Assembly: GCA_024734495.1 (NCBI GenBank)
Contig: JALMQS010000915.1
Span: 1-64,000, forward strand
DNA: 64,000 nucleotides
Direction: 5' to 3'
From: Forficula auricularia
Lineage: Eukaryota; Arthropoda; Insecta; Dermaptera; Forficulidae
The position numbers and the translations under genes were made by a program. A model generated the notes under the pieces. That model was not told the DNA's origin, did not search any database, and saw only the letters and a list, made by a program, of their open reading frames with translations. Shown piece by piece: positions 10,760 through 21,868 of the stretch. Position 1 is the first letter of the stretch. Every line of letters starts with the position of its first letter.

Positions 10760-11189
10760 ACTGATCTAGAAGACTGAATATTGGTACAATGTACAGCTAA
10801 TTAATACAAACTTATATGTCATCAAGTCATCATTCAAGAGCTATAATAATTCGATTTTTTCTGGTTTTCTGTATTTTTCATTCGCAAGTTATGAATACTC
10901 AAGAACTAATCATTTGGTACCTACACCATTCTCCCTTAACAAAATTTGGAAAATCAATGAGTGTCCTCTACATAATTCAAGAAGATATAGATAATGTTAT
11001 ACCACTCGTATCCATATCGTCGCTGATCTTACAAAACCTCCTAAGTCCGATTTTTGGTCAAATATGTTTTATACATTTATTCCGACCAACTTTTCACGGC
11101 GCTTCTGTCTCTTGAAAAATTATTAGTCTATTCCAGTTTAATTTTGCGCTACGGGCAAATTCTTAAACCTTGTATGTTTAAGTCAAATT

Positions 11190-11785
11190 TAAAAAGCTCG
11201 TAAAGTCTGACTTACCATTGGAACCAAACGATGAGATAATCCTATATAGCGATGGGTGTACATACCAGAATCGCAATAATACAGTGAGTAATGGGTTTCT
11301 AAATCTTGCTGCACAACATAAAATTATAATAACTCGAAAGATTTTTGAGAAATGTCACACATTGAGCGCAGACTCCGAAACCAAGACATTTTTATACACC
11401 AGCTGGATACATTAATGCATGCAAACATGCTAGAATCAACCCACGTCCCTAAGTTAAATATTTAAGACATACTGTACTTTCTTTAAAAGTAAATAAAATG
11501 TCATTTTATAAATCCATACGACCTGGAAGGAAAGCAAGAGATCCCACTGTAAACACTATGTCTTCAGTACTGCCCAGATTTAACAATTAAGTATAAATTG
11601 AACTATACGGATGAGTGGCAAATTTTACCCCAGCGAAAAAACAATATTAAATGTCAAAATATAGATAACATACACTCCTTGTATAAAGAGCAACTAAAAA
11701 TAAAAGTGGCAACATTTACAACAGCTAAAAGAAGTTTTAGATCAAGAATACCACCTTTTTTATGATCTACTACTACATGTATAAT
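11190..11785 (+). pseudogene. Degenerate transposase-like pseudogene (SDGCTYQNRN family)
   Basis: Frames in this block read EIILYSDGCTYQNRNN, LAAQHKIIITRKIFEK, YKSIRPGRKARDPTV (shifted frame), LQYCPDLTIKYKLNYTDEW, then YKEQLKIKVATF. I recall this pattern (SDGC.xQNRN ... SIRPGRK.xDPTV ... YKL.xxDEW) from a large multicopy family of uncharacterised insect proteins that look like DDE-type transposases; the superfamily is not certain. Stops after the codon near 11413 and a frameshift near 11570 make it non-functional. Its 3' end is cut by a Helentron-like element. Confidence 0.6.
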
Positions 11786-11794
11786 GTATTTTTT

Positions 11795-13962
11795 ACTTTA
11801 TCCAATGCAAAGCATGGGTAAAGTATTGTAATCGCTCTCGGGGCAAGCGTGGCTTCAAAAGGGTCCTCAGGTAAAGACTACGGAACCCATGGACTCAATT
11901 AAAGTCACAAATTGTAGTATTCAATTAGGTTGAATTTTAGCACGTGACGGTTTTGCCAAAAATTACATGGGGTCTCGTCGAGAGGCCAAAAAGTGCGATT
12001 TTTTCTTTTAGTGCGTGCGGATGGATGGATGTATGGATGGATGGATGGATGGATGGATGGATGGATGGATGGATGTTATCGCTTTTATGGCTCACGATTT
12101 TTTCCACACCGTTGCACCGATTGAAATGAAATTGAAAACCTACCATTAGTTTAACAAAATGAAGCGCTGATTAGTTTTTGGTACATATCGGCCCACAAAC
12201 ATTAGTACTTTATTTCAGTACTTTTTTAGTTTTTTCTAAATATCTTGAAAATGACTTAAGCCAATTTTGATGAAATTTAATATCCTAATTAAGTACCTTG
12301 GGGACCACAAAAAAGGTTAAATAAAGTTTTTAGTAAAATTATATTTTAAAGTACTTTACTATAGAGTAAGATGGTACTTTTTTAATTTTTTAAATTCTTT
12401 AAAATTTATTCATTTGAAAGTTTTAATATAGCTCATTTAGCCTTGCTTAAGTAAGAATGGATAGGCTTCTCTCTGTGAAATGCTAAAAATTTGGGAGGAA
12501 TTTTTATGAGTAACCATAGCAACTGCGTTGTTTTCTTATCCGTTACCTTTGCTGAAGACAGAGAAATCGATTTTAAACTAAAAATAGCGATTGATTCTCA
12601 TCTAGTACTTGAGGAATAATCATTCTATATTGGATTTTTGACGTTTCGGTTTTTATTAGTAACCATTGCTGAAGACATAGAGAAATCGATTTTAAACCAA
12701 AATAGCGATTGATTCTCATCTAGTACTTGAGGAATAATCATTCTATATTGGATTTTTGACGTTTCGGTTTTTATTAGTAACCATTGCTGAAGACATAGAG
12801 AAATCGACTTTAAACCAAAAATAGCGATTGATTCTCATCTAGTACTTGAGGAATAATCATTCTATATTGGATTTTTGACGTTTCGGTTTTTATTAGTAAC
12901 CATTGCTGAAGACATAGAGAAATCGACTTTAAACCAAAAATAGCGATTGATTCTCATCTAGTACTTGAGGAATAATCATTCTATATTGGATTTTTGACGT
13001 TTTGGTTTTTATTAGTAACCATTGCTGAAGACATGGAGGAATCGACTTAAAATAAAAAATAGGGATTGATTCTCATCTAATACTTGAGAAATATCCATTC
13101 TATATTGGATTTTTGACGTTTCGGTTTTTATTAGTAACCATTCCTGAAGACATAGAGAAATCAACCTTAAACCAAAAATAGCGATTGATTCTCATCTAGT
13201 ACTTGAGGAATAATCATTCTATATTGGATTTGACGTTTCGTTTTTATTACCTGCTGAAGACATAGAGGAACACTTAAAATCAAAAAGCGATTTTCTCATC
13301 TAATACTTGAGAATAAAATTTACATTGTTTTATGCTTAATTGTGCAAATAATTTGTACTCAAGCTTGAGTTGTTTGACATAAAAGAATTTAGTCTTTTTG
13401 ATTTTAAGTCGATTCTTCTACATTTTCAGTAGAGGTTTCCATTAATAGTCAAAACATCAAAAATGGAATTCAATAAGGTTATTCCTCTAGTATTAGATAA
13501 GAATCGATCGTTATTTTTGATTTATTTATTTATTTTTCGAGGATCTTAACTTCTTTAGAATAGGTGTTGATTTTCTTTGTTTGCAAAAAAATAATAACAC
13601 AGTTATATTTTTGATTTTAAGTCGTTTCCTCCATGTCTTCAGCAATGGTTACCAATAATAATCGAAACGTCAATAACCTAATGTAGAATTGTTATTCCTC
13701 AGGTATTAGATGAGAATCGATGGCTATTTTTGATTTTAAGTCGATTCCTCTATGTCTTCAGCAATGGTTACCAATAAAAACCGAAACGTCAAAAATCCAA
13801 TGTAGAATGGTTATTCCTCGACTCTTAAATGAGAATTATTTTTGAATTAATTTCAATATGAACTACAAATTGCAAGTGATATCTGATTAATAATAAAGGA
13901 ACAAACATATTAATATTTCAAATGAATTTGGATAAAGTTTAGCAACGATCCGTTGCAGTTTA
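11795..13962 (+). mobile_element. Helentron-like family A element with internal arrays (copy A1)
   Basis: The 5' end folds as ACTTTATCCAATGC-aaa-GCATGGGTAAAGT. The matching subterminal inverted repeat TTGGATAAAGT lies just before the 3' palindrome GCAACGATCCGTTGC (13942-13956). Between them come the conserved 5' module (to about 12365, with a GGAT microsatellite at 12020-12075), a direct array of about seven 119-bp units (12480-13320), and an inverted set of the same units (13380-13830). Subterminal inverted repeats, internal microsatellites and a 3' hairpin match the described layout of Helentron-derived non-autonomous elements (HINE/DINE-like). No protein is encoded. Confidence 0.75.
12480..13320 (+). 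repeat. 119-bp tandem repeat array inside A1
   Basis: The unit begins AACCATTGCTGAAGACATAG and recurs with spacing 119, 119, 120 and 119 bases from 12660 onward. It includes GACGTTTCGGTTTTTATTAG and GCGATTGATTCTCATCTA. Units at the right end are truncated or deleted. The region 13380-13830 carries two to three units in reverse orientation, so the array as a whole can fold back. Confidence 0.9.
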
Positions 13963-13964
13963 TT

Positions 13965-14575
13965 TCATGTTATATTTTATATTATTATTTGCAAAGTGTA
14001 AAATGAGTTTAATAAATGTCTAAAATTAATAAACAGTTATATTATTAGTATATAAGTGTACTATAATTTAAGTATTAAAACCATGTAAGTCTGAACTAAA
14101 AGTTATAATTAAAAGACTCAAAACCTAGTAAGTCTCAAAATATACTTTTATTATAAATTTTAAATAAAATAAACCATTAAAATCTTTTAATATAGCAATA
14201 ATATTATGCTATAATAAAACAAATAATAAATATTGCATTGTATTTGTATATATTCGTGATTAAAAAGGTTTTTCCTGTTTTTCTGGCAAACTTTGAATTT
14301 AGGACTTACGAGATTTTGTAAGATCAGCGACTATATACAGTATTTGTTACTCTTTCTTTCAGCACATATATGGTTTACAAATGATCTTGGAAAAGGCTTT
14401 CACCTTGAACAACTAAAAAATTGCTAATCGTTATCTAGTTCCCTACGATTCCTTCTATGAGGGTTATAGATAGTTATTTTTATATTTCGAAATGACTGTT
14501 TGTATTTAGTCCCGCTTTGGAATTGAATCCAAAAAGTTAACCAGGCCATTGTCTAGTCTTCGAGGTAAAAACATA
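13965..14575. other. AT-rich intergenic sequence
   Basis: No gene or named repeat is seen in this stretch. Confidence 0.4.
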
Positions 14576-14577
14576 TA

Positions 14578-15688
14578 GGATTTTAACTTCAAATTCGAAC
14601 TTTTCCATATCATATTCAGGATTTAAAAATCAAGTGCGGACTTTTCCATATCAAATTCAGGATATTAAAAACAAAATCAGACTTTTTCAAATCAAATTCA
14701 GAATTTCTATAAAACCATGCATATTTTACATATAGTATTAAATTATAGCTTTTTAACTGAAAACGTTTCCTGAGAGTATAAAATGCTAATCTTGAAAGAT
14801 TTTAGTTAATGAGCAGAAAATTGGTACACAAATATCTTAGAATGCACGAAATTTTAGATTTTTACCTGAAAACATTTCCTGAGAGTACAAAATGCCAATC
14901 TTGAAAGGTTTTAGTTAATGAGCTGAAAATTGGTACGCAAATATATTAGAATGCCCCAAATTTTAGCTTATTACCTGAAAACTTTTTATGAGAGTTAAAT
15001 TAAAGTAAAACTTTTTCTTAACTATAACTTTTTTCTATTTTTTCAACTATTTATTAATAAATTCGGAATTTGATATGAAATAGTCTGATTTTGATTTTTA
15101 AGATCCTGGATTTGGTTTGATACATCCTGATTTGATTTTTAAGGAGGTTCTTTAGCGACAATCCACACAAAAAGTTTTAGCCTCGTAACCACTCTATAAA
15201 TATGAACGGTGCTAAAATTTTAGGTTATGTTTTTTTAACGTGACTGTACTTTTTTTACTACTATATTATCTTTATGACTGGGTCGTTTCCAAGCCATTGA
15301 ACTTATATCTCCATTAAAAATTATCCCCCAAATATGTTTTATTTTTTATCAAAACTACGAGGTAAATAATTTCAATTTTTTTAAAGTTATTTCAAATATA
15401 TTATTCTAACAAATATTAGTTTTTCATCAAGATGGTGAAAGTCCTTCCATGGAATAAAATAAAATAATGATCATTTTCCCACCCTTTCCCAATTTCCCAT
15501 TTTTAATTGCAATTATTTCATGTTTAGTGTGGTAAATCGTCTTCAAATTTTAACAGTGTGTTTATTATGCTTTTAATGACTTATATTCCAAGTTTCGAAG
15601 ACTTCTTGAATTTGTGCATTTGTGAAAGAACTACCTTAAAATCCTGAATTTGATATGGAAAAGTCTGAATTAGAAGTTAAAAACCTAT
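14578..15688. repeat. TIR element with internal tandem repeats
   Basis: TTTTAACTTCAAATTCGAAC followed by CTTTTCCATATCA at the left is mirrored at the right by TGATATGGAAAAGTCTGAAT and AGAAGTTAAAA. Inside are several copies of the 40-bp terminal piece and about two and a half copies of a 112-bp unit (14755-15000) containing TTCCTGAGAGTA and TAATGAGC. The ends are not sharp enough to give a target duplication. Confidence 0.6.
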
Positions 15689-15822
15689 ATATAACCAATT
15701 GATTTTTCTTTAGTCCAGGTGCCTGAGAAATCAAAATTAAAATATTTATTTATATCAATCAAAAGTCCCTCTATTCCTTATAAAATACATTTTTTAAGGT
15801 GGTTTTGAAACAGGTTCTGTAA

Positions 15823-16130
15823 TTAATATAATAAATTGACATATGTGGTTTCCAGATTATAGAAAATTCGATCCTTTTCAGTCATTTGGAATGGTTGAAA
15901 ACCCATCGAGGCGAAAAGAGTCATGTCGTAGATGTTGGATGACGTTTCGGTGGTTGTTGTTCCTTGTTCAGCGAAACAAAAAGTTCCCGTGGTAACCGTG
16001 CCCGACATCCAAGCCAGCCAGTTACGCTCAACTGCACCTGGGCTCAAGTTCCTTCGACAACGATGTCATCACCTAGCCAACCCAACCCATTCTTATCCAC
16101 TTCGTTTGCTATTTATTTATAAATAACTTT
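15823..16130. other. GC-richer island, possible exon on either strand
   Basis: This 300-base patch is much less AT-rich than its surroundings and is open on both strands: 74 codons on minus, including ERNWLAWMSGTVTTGTF and ASMGFQPFQMTEKDRIF, and 64 codons on plus. The minus-strand reading looks more protein-like. I found no clean splice junctions and do not recognise a family. Confidence 0.25.
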
Positions 16131-16347
16131 GACATTTTATCCTTCTTTTTTTGATAGAAATACCTTTTAGATTTTTTAATTAATTTAAAATTTTTTTAAG
16201 AACAGAAGATAAAACAAGAACTACACATTTGTAAGTGGGATCCAAAATGGAAGGAATTCTGATAACAAATTGACATTTAAATTTTAAAACTCAAAATACC
16301 TAAAAAAAAACAACAACAACAGACTATTTGTTATAAGAACGGATTTA

Positions 16348-16624
16348 TTGAAGGAGACAATAAAAGAGTGTGTCTTCTGCTGGAATTACGAGTATAAATT
16401 TTATTTATTTATAACGAGACTATAGTTTCGAGGGCTTTGCCCTCTTCATAAGTCTATTACAATGGATTCACAGGAATTTATTTATGAATCTGAAGAGGGC
16501 AAAGCCCTCGAAAATATAGTCTCGTTATAAATAAATAAAATTTATAATTCCAGCAGAGACACACTCTTTTATTGTCTCCTTCAATATATAAAAATTCTGC
16601 TACTCTCGGCAAAAACTTTCAATT
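16348..16624. mobile_element. Fold-back retroelement, family 1, 277 bp, 14-bp TSD
   Basis: The flanks TAAGAACGGATTTA (16334-16347 and 16625-16638) are identical. The right arm is complete through TTCTGCTACTCTCGGCAAAA and ends CTTTCAATT; the left arm starts later, at TTGAAGGAGACAATAAAAG. The loop carries, on both strands, a hammerhead-like core: on plus, CTGAAGAGGGCAAAGCCC then TCGAAAATATAGTC. This copy of the core has lost bases in the CUGANGA box. Confidence 0.88.
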
Positions 16625-16741
16625 TAAGAACGGATTTAATTCAAAAGTAATCAAAGTTATTTAAATTTTAATGGGAGAAGAGAGGGACGAAATCAAATTT
16701 CTAAATCTCTAATATTATTAAAAGCTGTAATTCTAAATATT

Positions 16742-17345
16742 TTTTTACTTTACCATACAGGGTATGGTCAAGTATTGTAATCGTGCATGAAAAAAGTGTT
16801 TGTTTTTTTTGCTTCTTTTTTACGAAATATCTCTAAAACGGCTGAAACTATTTTGATTAAAAAAATTGGGCGAAACCATGGCATTTCGGTCTACCAAAAA
16901 GCCCTAATAAGTGAACATCGAAAAAATTGTTTTTCGAGATAATAATTATTTTGTCAAAATGTCTGTTAGTCTGTTCATCTGTTAGTGTGTTAGTCTGTTA
17001 TTCTGTTAGTCTGCGCGTTACCAAATTTTTGTGGACGAGCTAGCTCAAAAACTAGCGTGAATATCAAAACCAAATTTCACACGTAGTTTTGCTCCATTGA
17101 GATTAAGAGCTGATTAGATTTTGGTGCATATCGATCAATCGAAACTTAAGGGGGGGGGTGAAGGGGGGGGTTAAAAATTAAAAATCTAGTCCATTTGAGC
17201 AAATTCAACCAAATGTTGTATATATAATCAGTTGGACCCCAGAAGACAAAATGAAAAACTAACCACCCAAAATGGGAGGGGGGGGGGGGGTCAAAAAATT
17301 AAAAAACTAGACCCTTATACTAAACTCAACGAAATTCCAAAATAT
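16742..17345 (+). mobile_element. Helentron-like family B element (copy B2), 3'-truncated
   Basis: The 5' end is intact: ACTTTACCATACAGGGTATGG forms the palindrome, followed by GTCAAGTATTGTAATCGTGC. TCTGTTAGTCTGTT repeats and G-runs at 17150-17170 and 17275-17290 follow. The 3' subterminal repeat and palindrome are missing. Confidence 0.8.
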
Positions 17346-18370
17346 CTAATATAAGAACTTTGATAAGGGCTCTGTATTGTCTTTTTCAAATATGTACTAT
17401 GTACCTACACTTTGAATAAGAATCTGTTAATCCACATCAATTATAATAGTAAAAAATATCTTAGACACGAATCCCTTGTTCGCACTTGGCCACTTTGTTA
17501 ATTTTTGACTTAATAAACATTAAATTTAAGTATCAATTCACATTAAGGGTTGACATTTTGTTTAAACCACACTTGATCAGTTATAATCATTTATTGAATA
17601 CGAACAAATAATACTTACAATTTACTTAGTAACTACTGTAGTACAAAATTTCAATCCTTAATAAATTTAATCACAAAAATACAAGCTTTAACAGCTACAT
17701 ATCTAATCTACTTACATAATCTTCGTCGTATTACTTATTCCCAATAGTATAGAAAAGGATAAAAATTAATTTAAAATTATCAATAGATAGTTGACATTAA
17801 TACTTAAAGTGAAATCGACTAGTAGTTTTTATAAAATAAATTTTAAAATATTTTCTAACTTTTACAAAATCTAAAATATTTTATGAGAGTGTTGAAAGAC
17901 ACAATCTATTTAACATTATTTATCTATATGTAGATATTCTATTTTATATCTATTTTCATTTATATGTTATTTATCCTCATTTTATTTAAATAAATAAAAA
18001 TTGAATTTTTTTTAATCCGTTTCGTTCTCATCGCTAACAGGTTTTATTTTGTTATTCATTTGATTATTTATATTCACTTTATGTTGAGATGTTGTTATTG
18101 CATTTTATATTTTGATTTTATCGAAAGTAAATGTTCATCGAAATGAAAATTTAAAAACCTTTTCAAATCGTAAATTGACACCTCTCTACTTCTCGTCTCT
18201 CCCTTTCAAAGCAATAGGAAATATTGTGGCATTAGTATAGTGTCACAAACACTCCCCTATTATTCAATTCAAATAATCAAATCAAGAAATTTACCTTGTA
18301 ACATTTTTATTCATCCTAAGCTCTCATATTATTAGGTATTCTAATATAAAAGAAAACTATTGATAAATTC
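17346..18370. other. AT-rich intergenic sequence
   Basis: No gene is seen. A slightly pyrimidine-rich patch (18180-18260) has no open frame of interest. Confidence 0.4.
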
Positions 18371-18375
18371 ATCAA

Positions 18376-18482
18376 TTTATTAAAATTTGAATTTTTAGTG
18401 AAATCACACATAATTAATTGATTTGTGTTCAATAAATAATTATAATTAATTATGTGTGATTCCACTAAAAATTCAAATTTTA
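18376..18482. repeat. Perfect-arm palindrome, about 107 bp
   Basis: AATTTGAATTTTTAGTGAAAT with TCACACATAATTAATTG on the left is mirrored by TAATTATGTGTGATTCCAC and TAAAAATTCAAATTT on the right. No flanking duplication was identified. Confidence 0.75.
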
Positions 18483-18489
18483 ATCAAAT

Positions 18490-19405
18490 TAATCAACCCC
18501 ATTTCATCTCCGCACCCACCCTGCACCCCACTAAGCACCCTTACCACCCATTCCACCCCCACCCGAGCCCCGTGCACCGCACCCCCGCACCACACCCAGT
18601 TTTTGCATATTTAGCTCCCTAGATGCCCACATATTTATGTATACAAAATTTGGTTGAGTTTGCTCCATGGTCAAGAAAGCTACGAAGCCTTTTGAGTTTT
18701 AGACCACAAAATCCCCCATTTTTCAGTTCAGGGGTTTAATTTCAAAAAATAAAAAAAAACTTTCCAAGATTTTGCATTAATAAACCTATGTACCAAATTT
18801 AAATGCTAAAGCTTAAAAACTCGAGGAGATAGAGCACTTTAAAAATTTCAAAAATTTACCCCAAAAGGACTATATCTCCCTTTTGGGGACAAATAGAGCA
18901 AAATACTCAAATATGTTTTTTTGTATTTCAATGCTTCACCTTTTTAAACTAAACCCATATCTAATTGAAAAGTTTTTGTTTTGCCGAGACTAGCAGAGTT
19001 GTTGATTCACAAAAAGAAACAAAAGTTGTCCTCTGCTTGATGCAAATAAACATACACACATATATATCGAAATTATATATCTGTAAATAAATAATATATA
19101 TACAGATATATAATTTCGATATATATGTGTGTATGTTTATTTGCATCAAGCAGAGGACAACCTCATTGTTTCTCTTTGTAAACCCATATCGATATCTCTT
19201 TTTTGGTTTAAAAGATCTTGAAAAACTCTGAAAACTCATTTTGGGCCCTTTCCCCACTTTAAAGTTCGAATTTCAAACAATCCCTTCTTTCCACACCCAT
19301 AAATCGTTGAAAGAATATATATTCAAAATTTCATCATTCTAGGTCAAGCGGTTTAGGCTGTGCGTTGATAGATGAAACTCTCTTTATACATATATATATT
19401 AAGAT
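18490..19405 (-). repeat. C-rich family B/F-related repeat, reverse orientation
   Basis: A C-rich stretch (18497-18600) followed by GTTTTTGCATATTTAG, TATGTATACAAAATTTGG and GAGTTTGCTCCATGG is the reverse-strand pattern of Helentron-like family B (there CAAATTTTGTATACATAATC). The right end has GTCAAGCGGTTTAGGCTGTG and GTTGATAGATG, a motif common to insect dispersed repeats of this kind. A fold-back element (18962-19178) interrupts it. Confidence 0.5.
18962..19178. mobile_element. Fold-back retroelement, family 2, 217 bp, 12-bp TSD
   Basis: TAAACCCATATC flanks it at 18950-18961 and 19179-19190. The left arm is complete (GTTTTGCCGAGACTAGCAGA) and the right arm stops before the GCCGAG module. 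The arms converge on an AT loop near 19085. The terminal helix AGCAGA/TCTGCT is intact in the left arm. Confidence 0.87.
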
Positions 19406-19410
19406 TAAAC

Positions 19411-19779
19411 TTAAATATTACTTGAATGTTTTTTTCGGGTTAGACCATCCATAATATAATTAGAATATATGACTTTGATACAAAAAGGAGTAACATTTAT
19501 ACATGTTATAGGATTGGCCTGAGAAGTAGAAATTTCGGGGATTGTAAAGGGTGTTTTTTGGGGGTTATAGAACTTCTGACCCAGGTAGCTCTGACACCAG
19601 TTATCATGTGTCAATGATGTGAAGTTATGTTTATTCAGTAATGTTTGGCATTTCATTATCCTAAGATTAACTTCAGAACAAGAATTGCAAAAATTTTGTT
19701 CAGCGAACAGGCTCATTTTTGACTGATTGGCTATGTCGACAAGCAAAATTGTGACATTAGAAATAAGAGAATCCACAAG
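19411..19779 (-). CDS. Terminal exon of unidentified gene (gene Y)
   Basis: The minus strand is open for 122 codons from just after an AG at 19780-19781 to a TAA at 19411. Segments include LVDSLISNVTILLVDIANQ, FCNSCSEVNLRIMKCQTLL and SLTHDNWCQSYLGQKFY. The phase 0 start matches the phase 0 end of the exon at 19846-19927, 66 bases upstream, giving a short GT-AG intron (GTAAGT donor; the acceptor has a weak pyrimidine tract). It is cysteine-rich with no domain I recognise, and no membrane segment is obvious. The alternatives are a chance long frame or a different 3' structure; the shared phase makes a real gene more likely. Confidence 0.5.
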   Translation of the reverse strand, partial: LVDSLISNVTILLVDIANQSKMSLFAEQNFCNSCSEVNLRIMKCQTLLNKHNFTSLTHDNWCQSYLGQKFYNPQKTPFTIPEISTSQANPITCINVTPFCIKVIYSNYIMDGLTRKKHSSNI

Positions 19780-19845
19780 CTATTTTCATTCGAAACATTT
19801 CTAATGATATAAATTTTAAAATATAGATAATAGATTGAAACTTAC

Positions 19846-19927
19846 ATTAAGAGATTCCGGACGATGCCATGACGAATACACTATGATAAGACTTCCCTGG
19901 CTCATATGCTCATGGATCAGATGATCG
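19846..19927 (-). CDS. Internal exon of unidentified gene (gene Y)
   Basis: The boundaries are strong on the minus strand: acceptor TTAATTTTCCAG and donor AAT|GTAAGTTT. One of the three frames is open and gives DHLIHEHMSQGSLIIVYSS followed by WHRPESLN; the other two have stops. It enters one base into the frame, so the exon before it must leave two bases of a codon. The decayed duplicate exon ending at 21343 could supply this in one of its frames, but that exon is frame-shifted relative to its paralogue, so linkage is unproven. A hAT element (19982-20999) lies in the putative upstream intron. Confidence 0.5.
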
Positions 19928-19981
19928 CTGGAAAATTAAATCACGATTAATAAATCAAATAAATAATGAATATACTATATA

Positions 19982-20999
19982 TAGTGATGGGCAAAGCAAG
20001 ACTGCAAGACCAAAACAAATTCTGCTCATCACTAATTAATATAGGCAGAGGGTGTGATTGTAAAGTCTTCTATAGGGTAATAAAACTTTAAGATACGAAG
20101 TAGGTTTCACAAAAAAGAAATAAAACAAAATTGAGTTTTGAATTCGATATATTTCGGGGGTTAGCCCATCATCAGGAGTCTAAGAAAACTGATTACATAT
20201 TGGAAAAATAGTTTTACAAGTAAGAATTTAAAAAAAAAATTTTATTTTTTAAAAATGTATGTGGTGTGGGAAATGTAGGGGAAGAGGGGGGTAGTTGTTC
20301 TAAGAATTAATATTTTCTATTGAGATTTGAGCTGGGTTCTATAGGGTGTTTAGAAAGTCCTGATCACTTTTAAGAAAAATATTATTATTATTTTGATTTT
20401 GAGTATTAATATTAGTGATGAGCAAAGCAAGACCTAGACCAAGACTGCAAGACCAAGACCAATTCTGACATACCACTAATCAATATAGGCAGAGGGTGTG
20501 TTTGTAAAGTCTTCTATAGGGTGTTTAGAAAGTCCTGATCACTTTTAAGAAAAATATTATTATTTTGATTTTGAGTATTAATATTAGTGATGAGCAAAGC
20601 AAGACCTAGACCAAGACTGCAAGACCAAGACCAATTCTGACATACCACTAATCAATATAGGCAGAGGGTGTGTTTGTAAAGTCTTCTATAGGGTGTTTAG
20701 AAAGTCCTGATCACTTTTAAGAAAATATTATTATTATTTTGATTTTGAGTATTAATATTAGTGATGAGCAAAGCAAGACCTAGACCAAGACTGCAAAACC
20801 AAGACCAATTCTGACATACCACTAATCAATATAGGCAGAGGGTGTGTTTGTAAAGTCTTCTATAGGGTGTTTAGAAAGTCCTGATCACTTTTAAGAAAAA
20901 TATTATTATTATTTTGATTTTGAGTATTAATTTTAGTGATGAGCAAAGCAAAGTCTTGGCCTTAGAGTCTTGGTCTTGGTCTTGTTTTGCTCATCACTA
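19982..20999. mobile_element. hAT-like MITE with internal 174-bp tandem array
   Basis: The termini TAGTGATGGGCAAAGCAAGAC and GTCTTGTTTTGCTCATCACTA are inverted; the flanks ACTATATA and AATATATA agree at 7 of 8 bases. The interior is an array of about four units of 172-175 bases, each restarting at TAGTGATGAGCAAAGC, so the terminal sequence itself is repeated internally. A fold-back retroelement (20079-20336) sits in the first unit. It lies in the presumed intron upstream of the gene Y exon. Confidence 0.75.
20079..20336. mobile_element. Fold-back-group insertion, 258 bp, 11-bp TSD
   Basis: Perfect duplications TTCTATAGGGT flank it at 20068-20078 and 20337-20347, splitting a tandem-repeat unit whose uninterrupted sisters lie just downstream and prove the empty site. 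It carries AAGTAGGTTTCACAAAA at the left. On the minus strand it carries a hammerhead-like string CTGATGATGGGC-TAACCCC-CGAAATATATC. It is not a palindrome; only one unit is present. Confidence 0.8.
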
Positions 21000-21342
21000 A
21001 ATATATATTATCTGCCTTCAGAGCAGGTGGTCTGGAGCTCAAACTCACTGCAAAAGTTTGACTGAATATAATATAACCTTTACATCAATTTGCACTATTT
21101 AAATATAATGTATATAAATATATACATAAAAAATCAAAATCACATAGGATCTGACCAAATGGGCTTTTGCCCCCAAAGTTAGCTGTTTATTTATTATCTT
21201 TCTTTGTGAATTTACCTAAGCATAAGATCCCTTAATTTTGCATGAAAATCCACAAATATTGGAATATTTCGAAAATACAAATTGAAATATCATTACAAAT
21301 ATTTCTCAACTTATAATATAATAGATATATATTGTAACTCAC

Positions 21343-21430
21343 CTGTATTTGAGATTGTAAATTTGATAAATCGTCGATCGGAAGAAAAATTCCTTAAGAT
21401 AATTAGAAGAGCAATTACGAGTATGATGGA
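21343..21430 (-). pseudogene. Decayed paralogue of the 308-400 exon
   Basis: The donor CAG|GTGAGT and the last codons (SNLQSQIQ) are kept, but compared with 308-400 one G is missing within the GAATTTTTGCTTCC stretch, so the upstream reading shifts. Upstream sequence also has diverged with further length changes. It is best read as a pseudoexon created by the duplication. Confidence 0.5.
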
Positions 21431-21868
21431 GGCTTCTGAACTGGTTGGCCCCTAGGGCGCCTCGACAAGTTGAGACTCGAATCAGCTGTGACGTCACACG
21501 CACCTATAAGAACGAATAAAATAATACAATATTAGAAATATATTTAATTCACGCACACTCACACACGCTTCTCCAGATATATAATGAGAGAGAAAGAGAG
21601 CAAGATAGAAGTCCTACTCTCTCACTCGCACTCACACTCATACTTTATATACTAGGGGCAGAGACGTGCCCAGGGGACCTAAACATAAAAAAGTATTTGG
21701 GTCCCGGCTAGCCCCCTGAAACACTCTGATTGACACTAAATGTAAAATTAACAAAAATCTAAAATAAAATATGTTTAAAATTTTATTTAAAATAGCTTTT
21801 ATTCCAATATTTTTATATCAATAAATACCCACATACATAAATTTATAAAATTATTTTTTCTCTTTTTT

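Noticed and set aside
12020..12075. GGAT repeat giving open frames on both strands
   Set aside because: Simple-sequence microsatellite inside the Helentron-like element; the frames are by-products.
12480..13320. Possible hammerhead in the 119-bp repeat (CTGAAGA .. GAAA; GAAACGTC on the other strand)
   Set aside because: The boxes lie on opposite strands or have no stem II between them, so no core can fold.
16742..17345. Protein-coding gene in family B repeats (long TCTGTTAGTCTG frames)
   Set aside because: Frames are not conserved between the seven copies and no motif is shared; the repeats behave as non-coding elements.
20340..20999. CRISPR-like direct repeats
   Set aside because: Units are 174 bp contiguous tandem repeats inside a MITE in an animal genome; there are no spacers.
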